From the NCBI RefSeq assembly GCF_014384905.1, contig NZ_JACRSV010000001.1:930001-994000 (forward strand): a DNA stretch of 64,000 nt. Reading direction: 5' to 3'. The position numbers and the translations under genes were made by a program. The DNA comes from Fumia xinanensis. Lineage in GTDB: Bacteria; Bacillota; Clostridia; Oscillospirales; Ruminococcaceae. How positions within the stretch are numbered: the first letter of the stretch is position 1; each line of letters starts with the position of its first letter. Shown in pieces: positions 1 through 8,334 of this stretch. Under the pieces are notes generated by a model. That model searched no databases. It saw only the letters and a list, made by a program, of their open reading frames with translations, and was not told the DNA's origin.

Positions 1-179
1 ACAGTGACGAGATTACGGCGCTGGCGCTGCGTTTTTGCAAAGAACACGGCCTGTTGGTTACGGCGGGAAGCGATTCCCATGGGGAATTTGCAAAATTTGT
101 AAAAGGAGTGGAGTACTACATCGGCGCAGTGGAGGCTGATAAACGCGGCCTCAACTTGGAAGGTATTTTGCCGGTGTAG
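1..179 (+). CDS. C-terminal end of a PHP-domain metal-dependent phosphoesterase (partial)
   Basis: The reading frame is open from base 3 to the TAG at 177-179 and has no start inside the window. About 58 residues are visible. They include a GSDSHG motif near residue 27, the typical C-terminal metal-binding motif of PHP-domain phosphoesterases (family knowledge). These proteins hydrolyse small phosphate esters or short nucleic acids, but the substrate cannot be told from this fragment. The next gene starts about 20 bases downstream on the same strand, so the two may be co-transcribed. Confidence 0.6.
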   Translation, partial: SDEITALALRFCKEHGLLVTAGSDSHGEFAKFVKGVEYYIGAVEADKRGLNLEGILPV

Positions 180-200
180 ATTTCTCAAAAAGGTATGAAA

Positions 201-560
201 ATGAAGATTATCGCACAAAATAACCTTATCGTCGCGGTGGTCGAATGCGATTCGCCGCAAATTACAAGCGCTCAGTCGGCGCTGGAACTCCTGATGGAAG
301 CGCAGTACGAGTTTGAATGCAGCCGTCTGGCTGTTCCGAAGGAAGCGCTTCCGGAGGACTTTTTTATCCTGAGCACAGGCCTTGCCGGTGAGATTCTGCA
401 AAAGTTTATCAATTATCATGGAAAGATCGCTGTTTTTGGGGATTTTTCCGGTTATCGGAGCAAATCTCTTCGAGATTTCATCTACGAAAGCAATAATGGC
501 AGGGACGTATTTTTTGTTCCTTCTCAGGATGAAGCGGTCAGGTGCCTTATGGAAGCATAA
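201..560 (+). CDS. DUF4180 domain protein
   Basis: Encodes a protein of about 119 residues that I match to DUF4180, a small uncharacterised family. The recognisable part is the C-terminal half (STGLAGEILQK, then NYHGKIAVFGDFS and YRSKSLRDFIYESN). No signal peptide or membrane segment is seen, so it is probably cytosolic. I prefer the ATG at 201 because the AAAAAGG at about 187-193 is then seven bases upstream; an in-frame ATG at 195 sits too close to it. It lies 35 bases before the acetyltransferase on the same strand and may be co-transcribed. The function is unknown. Confidence 0.65.
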   Translation: MKIIAQNNLIVAVVECDSPQITSAQSALELLMEAQYEFECSRLAVPKEALPEDFFILSTGLAGEILQKFINYHGKIAVFGDFSGYRSKSLRDFIYESNNGRDVFFVPSQDEAVRCLMEA

Positions 561-595
561 CGGATGAATGTAGTAAAAAAGAAAGGAGTGATCGC

Positions 596-1135
596 ATGAG
601 TGCATCGGAAACAGAAACTTTGCTGTTGGTAAGTCCTGACATTTTCCACAGGAGAGAATATACTGACATGATGGGGGAATGGCTCCGGGACGGTGGCCCA
701 ATTATTCCAAGTGCGCTGGTATCGGGAAGCCTCACTTATGACGAATGGTTAAACCGGGAGCGCAAATTTGAGTCAGAGGACACCTGTCCCCGGGGGATGG
801 TTCCCAGTAACCTGTATTTTCTCACAAGGGCGTCTGACGGGAAAATCGTGGGTGCTGCCAGTGTCCGCTGGCGCCTCAACAAGGAACTGCTCCATAACGG
901 CGGTCACATCGGATACGGCATTCGGCCTTCAGAACGTGGAAAAGGTTACGGAACGCGGCAGCTGAGACTCATCCTCGACAAGTGCCGAGAGCGTAAGATG
1001 GAAAAGGTGCTGATTACCTGCTTGAAAGAAAATTTCCCATCTCAGAAAATCGTTCTGAAAAACGGAGGTGTGCTGGAAAACACCGTGACCACGTCTCAGG
1101 GAGAAACATTCTGCCGTTATTGGGTAGAGCTGTGA
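596..1135 (+). CDS. GNAT-family N-acetyltransferase
   Basis: A 179-residue acetyl-CoA-dependent acetyltransferase. The acetyl-CoA loop is visible as RPSERGKGYGTR at about residues 104-115, preceded by the beta-strand GHIGYGI and followed by a helix and the KENFPSQKIVLKNGG motif. That last motif matches the class of GNAT proteins ending in N-x-x-S-x-x-hydrophobic-x-K-x-G. The start at 596 follows a strong GAAAGGAG site. The upstream frame is open back to 542, but it overlaps DUF4180 and has no ribosome site. The substrate is unknown. An intrinsic terminator follows immediately. Confidence 0.85.
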   Translation: MSASETETLLLVSPDIFHRREYTDMMGEWLRDGGPIIPSALVSGSLTYDEWLNRERKFESEDTCPRGMVPSNLYFLTRASDGKIVGAASVRWRLNKELLHNGGHIGYGIRPSERGKGYGTRQLRLILDKCRERKMEKVLITCLKENFPSQKIVLKNGGVLENTVTTSQGETFCRYWVEL

Positions 1136-1136
1136 T

Positions 1137-1173
1137 AAAATCCGCAGAAGCCTTGGACTTTTGCGGATTTTTT
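1137..1173 (+). terminator. Intrinsic terminator after the acetyltransferase gene
   Basis: A perfect nine-base stem (AAATCCGCA with TGCGGATTT) is followed by a run of T residues. It lies two bases past the stop codon. Because it is flanked by A and T runs it could also serve the convergent membrane-protein gene on the minus strand. Confidence 0.8.
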
Positions 1174-1187
1174 GCTGTTGCAGTTAT

Positions 1188-2339
1188 TTATCTAGGTTCA
1201 TTGAAAGCATTAGATTTATCAGTGTCAGCAAGCTCGTCTGAATCATCTTGGTGTCTTATCTCTCCAGAAGGCGCGTCATCTTTGGGAGAATCAGGGGGGC
1301 TTGCGGCCGCGTCTTCCCATTCCACAGCGTTATCCTCATACTCGCCGCTGGCCCAAAGAGGCTCCCCTGTGATGGGATCGGGGAGAATATGCTCTTCTTC
1401 GTCACTTAAAAGCCCCATTGCCTTTTTCTGGTCGTAGACCTGTTGGGAAAGATCCTGGAACCGGTCGGAAAGGGACTTTCTGCTTTTGTGCAAAAATATT
1501 TCCCGGCCATCCAGTGCCAGGTAAATATGGCGGTAGGCGGCGGTGACAAGCGGCGTTGAGAATACGAGTATCACCCAAATAAAAAAATTGGTGAGCGCAT
1601 AAGTTTGCTCCTCCCAGAACGCCAACGCTCTTATCAGGATGGCAACGGGTAAACTCATGAAAAAGACGACTTTGACAATTGTCCAGATGCTCCGCCAAAA
1701 CTGTCCCGTGAGCAGGCTCCAACAGCGTTTAAACGCGCTCCACACAGTGAGCCCGTCCTCAAAGATGGACAGGCTCCAGAAAGTGCTGTAAAAAAGCCAG
1801 AAGGGGAAAAGCGCCAATGAAACAAAGAAAAACAGGACTCTGATTAGGATGGCAAGAGTAGAAGCGGTACTGGAACCGATTAGGCGGAAGGGCAGGCCAG
1901 TAAAAAAGGTTTCCAGCAAAAAATATGCTTGGAAAAACACCGAAATCAGTACGTTCGACGAGAAAAACCGAAAAAACACTTTGATAAAATGTCGATATTG
2001 GTCTTTGAAGGAAGCGTCCGGCCGTTTGAGGATCAGCAAGAGGGGAAGCGCCACTACAGCGGACTGTAGCCACCCCAGCAGGAGATTGCCGAAATACAGG
2101 GAAATTCCCAAAAGGTTTATGCCATAATGCTCTGCAGACTGGCCCCAATCGATATTTGCGTTATAGCACCACAGCCTTACCACCTCGTTGTACTGAAAGG
2201 CATAGCGGGTGAGAGTGGGATTCAAAAAAATTTGCAGCAGCAGAAATATTCCGCTCAGGACAGCATAGAAGATAAGCAATTTGGCCCAGCTTTTTCGGTA
2301 GTCCAGTAGAGAAGCGCGGATGATGGCAATAGCTGACAT
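1188..2339 (-). CDS. Six-helix integral membrane protein with acidic C-terminal tail
   Basis: A 383-residue protein with about six hydrophobic segments spread over residues 20-290, followed by a soluble acidic tail (about 290-383) rich in D, E, S and P. I do not recognise a named family. The arrangement resembles DUF975-like or glycerophosphodiesterase-membrane-domain-like proteins of Firmicutes. The chosen ATG at 2337-2339 has CAGGAG upstream. The open frame extends to 2693, but that part crosses a terminator and overlaps the neighbouring gene, so it is rejected. The upstream minus-strand gene encodes a protein of the same plan, suggesting an old duplication. Confidence 0.6.
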   Translation of the reverse strand: MSAIAIIRASLLDYRKSWAKLLIFYAVLSGIFLLLQIFLNPTLTRYAFQYNEVVRLWCYNANIDWGQSAEHYGINLLGISLYFGNLLLGWLQSAVVALPLLLILKRPDASFKDQYRHFIKVFFRFFSSNVLISVFFQAYFLLETFFTGLPFRLIGSSTASTLAILIRVLFFFVSLALFPFWLFYSTFWSLSIFEDGLTVWSAFKRCWSLLTGQFWRSIWTIVKVVFFMSLPVAILIRALAFWEEQTYALTNFFIWVILVFSTPLVTAAYRHIYLALDGREIFLHKSRKSLSDRFQDLSQQVYDQKKAMGLLSDEEEHILPDPITGEPLWASGEYEDNAVEWEDAAASPPDSPKDDAPSGEIRHQDDSDELADTDKSNAFNEPR

Positions 2340-2424
2340 AACAAAACACTCCTGACAGTATAGAACATCTGTTTTTGGATAGTATAGCATATTTTGGAAA
2401 AAAATGCAACTATTTATATAAAAT

Positions 2425-2456
2425 AAAAATCCCGCCATTATTGGCGGGATTTTTAT
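2425..2456 (-). terminator. Intrinsic terminator between the two membrane-protein genes
   Basis: The stem AAAATCCCGCCA pairs with TGGCGGGATTTT and has A and T runs on both sides, so it can work in either direction. It sits just downstream of the stop of the 2461-3630 gene on the minus strand. The second membrane-protein gene therefore probably has its own promoter in the 85-base AT-rich gap beyond. Confidence 0.85.
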
Positions 2457-2460
2457 TTGT

Positions 2461-3630
2461 CTATAATTGTTGAGTGGCTGAGCCCTCATCTGGATTGCTG
2501 GACACATCCGGTCGATTGGGAGAAGAATTTGCGTCTGGGACAGGGGAAGATTCCGTTTCGAGGGAAGAAACCTCCGATTGAGGCTCTGGACAAACCACAG
2601 CTGGTGCAGCAGAAGAAGTTTCTTCGAAGAAAGGTGCTTCCTTGGGAACAAATTCATCGTAAGAAGGTGTCTCAGGTGGGACATCTGCTCCAAAAAAGGT
2701 CTGTGAGGGGGTATTCCAGCTTCCGGGTGCCGATGCGTTCTGCAAGTCGTTTGGCATGGCTTGGATGAGGGCGCTGAAGGGATTATTATGGTCTTCCAGC
2801 CAGTTTTTTCGATAGAGTTCCACCATTGAGGCAGCGTAGACAGTCTGGGAAGCGTGCGTCAAAAGCAGACCCACCAGCCAGAGCAGGAGCAATCCCACCC
2901 AAATACTGGGGATGACTCTGGAAAAGGCGAATTCATATACCGTCAGGAAATAAGCCAAACCCACGAGTACGCCGGGAATGATGCCAGCCATGAGGGAGAA
3001 TGCCAGCGAGTTGCCGATGCTGCGGCCCAAATGTTTCGAAAGCATCTTAAATCCCTGGGTAAAGGCTTTTGTGGCTTTGATATTCTCTGTAGTCAGAGCG
3101 ATATAGCTAAAGTAGGTTGCACAGGACATAACGATGAATGCAAAATACAGGGGAATCGCCAAAATCAGCAGGAAGAAGACCATACTTGGTTCAAAGTAGT
3201 GTATGGACATGGTGGCAATGCCAGCAATAAGGGCGCAGATAAGAAAAAGGATTATCCACACGATGGCGATGGCCACGCCGATTCCCAACCATATGAGGCT
3301 CAGCAGCAGAAACGGGCCAAATTTTTTCGAATAGCGGCCTTTGAAGGTGTGCGGTCCGTTTTGCGGGGGCAGGGTATAGGCTGTGAGCAGAGGCAGGGTG
3401 GTCAATGCCGGTTGAAGTACGGCTACCGCCAGAGAAAGGATCCAGAAAAAAGGAAGCAGGATCATCGCAGAATACATATGGGAGTTTTGCACGGTCAGTT
3501 CCAGAATAGTTGAGGGAACTGAGGTGACAAGGGAGAGCCCCAAGGCCAAAAGAACCCCAAACAGCAGGCTGATTTTCCAGTTGCGAATACAATTTTTTAT
3601 ACCGACGGTGAACATTTTCCAAATTGTCAT
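2461..3630 (-). CDS. Six-helix integral membrane protein with Pro/Ser/Glu-rich tail
   Basis: A 389-residue protein with about six long hydrophobic segments in residues 15-270. A low-complexity cytoplasmic-type tail (about 290-389) is rich in P, S, E and N and ends in ATQQL. The first residues MTIWKMFTVGIKNCIRNWKI look like an amphipathic, positively charged entry to the first helix. It shares plan and size with the downstream minus-strand gene. No catalytic motif is visible and I assign no function. The ATG at 3630 follows GGAGG at the expected distance. Confidence 0.6.
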   Translation of the reverse strand: MTIWKMFTVGIKNCIRNWKISLLFGVLLALGLSLVTSVPSTILELTVQNSHMYSAMILLPFFWILSLAVAVLQPALTTLPLLTAYTLPPQNGPHTFKGRYSKKFGPFLLLSLIWLGIGVAIAIVWIILFLICALIAGIATMSIHYFEPSMVFFLLILAIPLYFAFIVMSCATYFSYIALTTENIKATKAFTQGFKMLSKHLGRSIGNSLAFSLMAGIIPGVLVGLAYFLTVYEFAFSRVIPSIWVGLLLLWLVGLLLTHASQTVYAASMVELYRKNWLEDHNNPFSALIQAMPNDLQNASAPGSWNTPSQTFFGADVPPETPSYDEFVPKEAPFFEETSSAAPAVVCPEPQSEVSSLETESSPVPDANSSPNRPDVSSNPDEGSATQQL

Positions 3631-3715
3631 AATAAGTATCCTCCTGTAGTGGCAGTTGTGTAATTAGATTCAGTATAGCATATCTTTGTGAAAAACACAA
3701 TCGTTCGGGCAAAAC

Positions 3716-3745
3716 AAAAGCGCCGGAGATTTCCCCGGCGCCGCG
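3716..3745 (-). terminator. Intrinsic terminator after the Gfo/Idh oxidoreductase gene
   Basis: A seven-base GC-only stem (GCGCCGG with CCGGCGC) is followed, reading the minus strand, by TTTTGTTTTGC. It is just beyond the stop of the oxidoreductase. Confidence 0.75.
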
Positions 3746-3753
3746 GCGCATAT

Positions 3754-4917
3754 TCACTCCATGGAACCCGGCAGCTCGACCCAGGAACCGGTCTCGTCGC
3801 TTTGAATACAAGCCTCTATGAGCTGCATAATCTGATGACCGTCCTCGAAGGTGGGATAGTTTACCTTTTTATTCTGATATTTGCCAGTGCGGATGTAAAT
3901 GTAAAACTCATTTATGGCGTTTTTCAGGGCGTCTACCCAGCCGCAGGGATGCCCAGCGGGCAGGGGGAGGAACCGGGACACTGCGGGCGAAATGTTCTGA
4001 GCTCCCAACAAGATGTACTCGTTTGGGGAATTCCGGTGACCGATGATGAGCTTATCGGGATTTTGCTGCTCCCATTCCAGCCCCATTTTGGTGCCGCTGA
4101 CGTTGATGCCGAGGCCGTTTTTGTGCCCTGCGCAGATTTGGGAAATATTGATGAATGTCGGTACTCCATCCTCCATCTCAGCAATGATGAAGGCCGCGTC
4201 TTCGGTGCTCACCTCCACCTCTTCCACCACGGTGCCCAAAACTTTGGCATAGGTGGTGGCGTTGTCGTTTAGAGAATGAGTGCGGGTGTCATAGGCCTTG
4301 ATAAATTTGCTGTAAATCCGTTTGACTTTAGTGCCAAGGATAAACTGCATAGTGTCGAAAAAATGGGAGCCGATATCGGCCACCGCTCTTGAGGCACCAC
4401 CGATTTTCGGGTCAACCCGCCAGTCGTAGTCCGATTCAAAGAGCATCCAGTCTTGGAGATATTCTCCGTGAACGGTGAGAACCCGTCCGATATCGCCGGA
4501 CTTGACTCTGTAGTGCATCTCCTGAACTGCCGCGTTGAATCGGTAATTGAGGTCGATACCGTGGGCCAGCCCCGACTCTTTGGCGATGCGGCAAAGCTCC
4601 GCCGTTTCCCTCGTATCCAGGCAAAGAGGCTTTTCACAGTAGACGTGTTTGCCTTTCAAAAGAGCCTCCTTGCTCATTTCAAAATGGGTGTTGCTGGGAG
4701 TACAGATATGTACTACGTCGATGTCCTGGTTGTCTAAAATTTCATGGTAGTCGCTGGTGCAGTGGGGAATAAAGCTGTCTTCGCTCAGTGATCGGACCAT
4801 TTCAAGGTTTTGGTCGGCGGCGGCCACAATTTCTGCCCCTGGAATCCGTCCTACAGCCTCGATATGCTGTCGCCCAATGAAGCCCGCGCCGATGATGCCA
4901 ACTCGTAGTTTCTTCAT
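3754..4917 (-). CDS. Gfo/Idh/MocA-family NAD(P)-dependent oxidoreductase
   Basis: A 387-residue sugar or cyclitol dehydrogenase-like protein. The N-terminus carries the Rossmann motif GIIGAGFIGRQH (residues about 6-17). The family motif EKPLCLD (about 92) contains the catalytic-region lysine. The C-terminal half is the GFO_IDH_MocA sheet domain and includes ADIGSHFFD, with the conserved active-site histidine. The ATG at 4917 is preceded by GAGGT at a good distance; an upstream in-frame TTG at 4938 is less likely. It is divergent from a LacI-type regulator, which probably controls it. The substrate is unknown; oxidation of a hexose or inositol derivative would be typical. Confidence 0.9.
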   Translation of the reverse strand: MKKLRVGIIGAGFIGRQHIEAVGRIPGAEIVAAADQNLEMVRSLSEDSFIPHCTSDYHEILDNQDIDVVHICTPSNTHFEMSKEALLKGKHVYCEKPLCLDTRETAELCRIAKESGLAHGIDLNYRFNAAVQEMHYRVKSGDIGRVLTVHGEYLQDWMLFESDYDWRVDPKIGGASRAVADIGSHFFDTMQFILGTKVKRIYSKFIKAYDTRTHSLNDNATTYAKVLGTVVEEVEVSTEDAAFIIAEMEDGVPTFINISQICAGHKNGLGINVSGTKMGLEWEQQNPDKLIIGHRNSPNEYILLGAQNISPAVSRFLPLPAGHPCGWVDALKNAINEFYIYIRTGKYQNKKVNYPTFEDGHQIMQLIEACIQSDETGSWVELPGSME

Positions 4918-5020
4918 CTTTCTAACCTCGACTTTCAAACTGCCCCACTTTTCGTGGGGCGATATAAAAAATTTATTTTAGCAAAATTTTCATTATTTAC
5001 AGAAATATTTACAGGAATAT

Positions 5021-5032
5021 TGTAGCGCTAAC
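5021..5032. promoter_or_regulatory. Candidate LacI-family operator between divergent genes
   Basis: TGTAGCGCTAAC contains the perfect palindrome TAGCGCTA with a central CG, which is the usual core of LacI/GalR-type operators (family knowledge). It lies in the 310-base gap between the Gfo/Idh gene and the LacI-type gene. The rest of the gap is AT-rich and shows no open frame. Binding by the adjacent regulator is inference. Confidence 0.4.
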
Positions 5033-5228
5033 CCAGCATTTTGTCAACGAATCTCTCGGCAACATATACAATATTACAGGTTATTCAGAATTTATTTGTT
5101 GAAATCATCAATTTTTGAAAAAACTCTTTTCCAAATGAAACATTTTTGTTATAATAACAATGTAAATTTTACATTAATTTCACTTTCTATTATAAAATAA
5201 ACTACAAACAGAAAAGGATTCGATTCCC

Positions 5229-6230
5229 ATGAAGTCATCTGAAAAAATTACAATTATGGACGTGGCAAAAGAAGCCGGCGTTTCCATTGCGACCGTCTCC
5301 CGTATTATCAACCGATCGGGCAATGTCAGAGATGCCACTAGGCAAAAGGTTCTCTCTACTATGGAACAGATGGGGTATCTGCCTGAAGGAGACTCTCTGA
5401 CCGATCCCGGGTGCAAGACTATTTTACTCAGTATTCCCGAATTCAAGAACCCTTTTATCAGCCGGGTCATCGACGGGGTGCAGGCTGCTGCACGCCGCAG
5501 AGGGTATTATGCCCTTGCTATGCAGACGGCGGGTGTTTACCAGACATTTGAAGATTATCAAAGTATGCTCAAAAACTTTCCCTGTGCCGGCGTGATGCTC
5601 ATCAGCAGCGTTCGGGATGCGGAATTTCTGGACAAGCTTTCGTCACGGTGCCCTGTGGTCATGTGCTCGGAATACTGTGAAAGCGTAGGAGTTTCTTTTG
5701 TGAGCATTGACGATATCAAGGCCGCTAAAACCGCGGTGGAGTACCTCGTGTCCATCGGGCGGAAGAAAATCGCCCTGATGAACAGCCTTTTGACCCACAA
5801 ATACTCCCGTCATCGGGAAGCGGGCTTCCGGGAGGCTGTTCTGGAAAGCGGATTGGAGCTTCGGGAAGACTGGATTTCCCACCTTTCAAGTATTAGTTTT
5901 GACATGGCTTTGTCGGAAGCCATGCACGTGCTGTCGGCGCCGGACGCCCCTGACGCTTATTTCGCCATCTCCGATGTTTATGCCGCTGCCATCCTAAAGG
6001 CTGCCAACAAGCTGGGGCTTTTGGTGCCCCAGGACGTGAGTATTGTTGGTTTTGACAACATCGACATTTCGTTGATGACCGATCCGGCTCTCACCACCAT
6101 GAAACAGCCCAGCTACCAGATGGGTTACCAGGCGTGCGAGATCCTCATCGACAAAATCGAGAACCCCGCTGCCGAGACTCGGCAGATTTTTTTCGAGACT
6201 GAGCTTATCGTTCGCGGCTCGACCATGTAA
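5229..6230 (+). CDS. LacI-family transcriptional regulator
   Basis: A 333-residue regulator. The N-terminal helix-turn-helix reads TIMDVAKEAGVSIATVSRIIN (about residues 8-28), and the hinge helix region ends near QMGYLPE. A periplasmic-binding-protein-like sensor domain follows (about 65-333), with the typical stretches IPEFKNPFISRVIDGV, VSIVGFDNID and LTTMKQPSYQMG. It should bind a sugar-type effector and an operator in the upstream divergent region, controlling itself and the Gfo/Idh gene opposite. The ATG at 5229 follows GAAAAGGA. Length is normal for the family. Confidence 0.93.
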   Translation: MKSSEKITIMDVAKEAGVSIATVSRIINRSGNVRDATRQKVLSTMEQMGYLPEGDSLTDPGCKTILLSIPEFKNPFISRVIDGVQAAARRRGYYALAMQTAGVYQTFEDYQSMLKNFPCAGVMLISSVRDAEFLDKLSSRCPVVMCSEYCESVGVSFVSIDDIKAAKTAVEYLVSIGRKKIALMNSLLTHKYSRHREAGFREAVLESGLELREDWISHLSSISFDMALSEAMHVLSAPDAPDAYFAISDVYAAAILKAANKLGLLVPQDVSIVGFDNIDISLMTDPALTTMKQPSYQMGYQACEILIDKIENPAAETRQIFFETELIVRGSTM

Positions 6231-6336
6231 AGGACGGGAAACAGGATTCTCCCCGTATCTGCCGGCGGCAATTGGTGGAAAGGAGCTAAAAACTGTAGCT
6301 GCCTTGGGTATGAAGCGCTGACCCTATCATGCAATG

Positions 6337-6658
6337 GGAGATTTGTCCGGTGAATTCAAAGAATTGCCCTAAAGTTCCGAGAATGCCGTTTTTTTCGCTT
6401 TGCTAAGCGTAATGCCGATGAATTTGTCACACTGTGCCTTGAAGCGGGATTATGTCGAAGGTGCCCATGGCGGAACTATCGGCTATCTGGAAACGATTTA
6501 TATGGAGGAAGGTTTTCGCTGGAAAGATATTGGGGCCTACCTGGTTTGTGCTTGTGAAAAGCGGGCAAAGAGGGGGAGGTTAAGCGGAGTTGGCCCGCGA
6601 TTGTGAGCTTTACAACGAGCAAAGCCATTTGTTTCACTTAGGAATGGGTTTTCGCTAA
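6337..6658 (+). pseudogene. Decayed AAC(6')-like aminoglycoside acetyltransferase
   Basis: Fragments of one GNAT protein appear in shifted frames. Frame one gives GEFKELP, then a TAA, then SSENAVFFA. A second frame gives AKRNADEFV. The first frame resumes with LKRDYVEG and IGYLETIYMEEGFRWKDIGA. After a shift near 6575 a third frame gives ELARDCELYNEQ and LFHLGMGFR, then stops. The order matches chromosomal AAC(6')-type acetyltransferases (RDYVEG, then GYLEG, then the SDCELDNE region), a comparison made from memory. The in-frame stop and several frameshifts mean no functional product. The N-terminal part upstream of 6337 is not recognisable. Confidence 0.6.
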
Positions 6659-6737
6659 GTCAGTCGTATTATCTGTTTTCCAAAAGCTGTGATTACCTTC
6701 CTTCTCCTTTGGAACAGACAAATTTCCGGAAAATACT

Positions 6738-6766
6738 TGACTTTTTTATGTATGTAACATATAATT
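6738..6766 (+). promoter_or_regulatory. Sigma-A type promoter for the ZIP transporter
   Basis: TTGACT and TATAAT are separated by exactly 17 bases. The box is about 190 bases upstream of the ZIP gene. The intervening leader is very AT-rich and includes a small CTGCC/GGCAG hairpin near 6900. No known riboswitch was recognised in it. Confidence 0.7.
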
Positions 6767-6956
6767 ATATTAGAATAATTCAAAAGTATTTTATTAGATA
6801 TTGTTTTTTGAAAATAATTAGATTTTTATTTTTAAGTAAGTCTATTCTAACAATTGGGTGAATTTTCCAAATATGATTGCCATTGTGCGGCAAATGCTGC
6901 CAGATGGCAGATTTTGCAAAAAATGCACAAAACCGGAAAGGTATGGTGATGAAACA

Positions 6957-7751
6957 ATGAGAGACGCGCTTATTTGGGCGGCGGGCGGCACAGGATTTAC
7001 CTTCCTGATGACGGCGCTGGGCGCGGCGGTAGTTTTTTTCTTCCGCAACGAGATAAACCCAAAAATACAGCGAATTTTTTTAGGCTTTGCAGCAGGCGTG
7101 ATGATCGCCGCATCGGTTTGGTCACTTTTGATTCCCGCCATCGAAGAGGCGGAGCAGAAAGGGCAGATTGGTTGGATTCCGGCGGCAGGGGGGTTTATCT
7201 TAGGTATCCTCTTTCTCATGGGGCTTGACAGCCTTTTGCCGCATCTGCATCCAGGTTCAAGTAAGCCGGAGGGCGTATCTACCTCCTGGAAGCGGACGAC
7301 GCTTTTGGTGTTTGCCGTCACCCTTCATAACATTCCGGAAGGAATGGCAGTGGGACTTTCCTTTGCCCTGGCTGCACAAAATGGCAATGATCCGGCGGCA
7401 ATTACAGCAGCTGCAGCTCTTGCCATCGGCATCGGTATTCAGAACTTCCCTGAAGGAGCGGCGGTGGCGCTCCCTCTGCGAAAAGAGGGGATGAGTTCAG
7501 GAAAAGCCTTCCTCATGGGAAGTATGTCGGGCCTTGTCGAGCTGGTGTTCGGCGTATTGGTAGTGCTGGCAGCGGGATTCATCCAGCCTTTGATGCCTTG
7601 GATGCTGGCTTTCGCGGCGGGCGCCATGATGTATGTGGTAGTCGAAGAGCTGATTCCGGAGGCGCATCTGGGAGAACATTCCAACGTGGGAACTATGGGT
7701 GTTATGGCAGGATTTATCGTCATGATGATATTAGATGTGGCCTTGGGATAA
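6957..7751 (+). CDS. ZIP-family divalent metal transporter (GufA/ZupT-like)
   Basis: A 264-residue inner-membrane transporter with about eight hydrophobic helices. The two metal-site helices are clear: HNIPEGMAVGLSFA (about residues 124-137) and QNFPEGAAVALPL (about 163-175). These are the signature H-N-x-P-E-G pair of the ZIP family. A loop after the third helix (PHLHPGSSKPEG) is the usual histidine-bearing loop. It imports or moves Zn, Fe or Mn; the metal cannot be told. The ATG at 6957 starts the first helix. The upstream open frame to 6858 encodes no matching sequence. It has its own promoter and terminator. Confidence 0.9.
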   Translation: MRDALIWAAGGTGFTFLMTALGAAVVFFFRNEINPKIQRIFLGFAAGVMIAASVWSLLIPAIEEAEQKGQIGWIPAAGGFILGILFLMGLDSLLPHLHPGSSKPEGVSTSWKRTTLLVFAVTLHNIPEGMAVGLSFALAAQNGNDPAAITAAAALAIGIGIQNFPEGAAVALPLRKEGMSSGKAFLMGSMSGLVELVFGVLVVLAAGFIQPLMPWMLAFAAGAMMYVVVEELIPEAHLGEHSNVGTMGVMAGFIVMMILDVALG

Positions 7752-7768
7752 GTGAATATTGGATTTTG

Positions 7769-7799
7769 GAAAGGACAGTGTTTGGCTGTCCTTTTTTTC
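7769..7799 (+). terminator. Intrinsic terminator after the ZIP transporter
   Basis: The stem AAAGGACAG pairs with CTGTCCTTT and is followed by seven or more T residues. Confidence 0.9.
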
Positions 7800-7861
7800 T
7801 TGAACATAAGATGTATCAGCCCTGTCCAGTGGAAATAATCCATTGACCACCTCAAATGAAG

Positions 7862-7879
7862 ATGGTATAATAACCTCAC
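7862..7879 (+). repeat. 18-base direct repeat, left copy
   Basis: ATGGTATAATAACCTCAC is identical to 8317-8334. The two copies bracket most of the hairpin array. Each copy contains a TATAAT box with an extended TGG, so each could be a promoter. Confidence 0.8.
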
Positions 7880-8316
7880 GGCGTAAGTCAAAGCCTTGTT
7901 CTACAAGCCTTCGGACACCTAAGAGAACATTTTATCACAATTTTGGGCTATGTCACCCATTGTGCTTTACACAATGAAATTATGGTATAATAACACAATC
8001 AACGAAGGCTTTCACAGAAAACCTTCGGCCGCATAAATGCGGCTTGCCAAAACAAGGTGTTTTGACATTGCGTTTATTTTATCATTATCCGGTTCTGCCA
8101 AAGCAGAACTACGGCGGGTAAACCCGCTTACAAATTCCTGCGGAATTTGCGGATAGGGTATAATATCCACAAATATCACACAATGTGTGCTATGCGCCGC
8201 AGGCGCAATCATTTTGTCTCGCAAAATGATTTGTGGATGATTATCACCATAACAAAAACAGCTAAAGCTGTTTTGCGCCGCTGAAAGCGGCGTGCAAGCC
8301 TTATGGGCTTGCGGAT

Positions 8317-8334
8317 ATGGTATAATAACCTCAC
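8317..8334 (+). repeat. 18-base direct repeat, right copy (possible promoter)
   Basis: Identical to 7862-7879. This copy is followed directly by the GCAAACAGC/GCTGTTTGC hairpin and then the AraC-type gene, so it may be that gene's -10 region. No good -35 box is seen. Confidence 0.6.

Noticed and set aside
2340..2693. N-terminal extension of the 1188-2339 membrane protein
   Set aside because: The extension would cross an intrinsic terminator and overlap the neighbouring gene, and it has no helix or motif. The ATG at 2339 has a good ribosome site.
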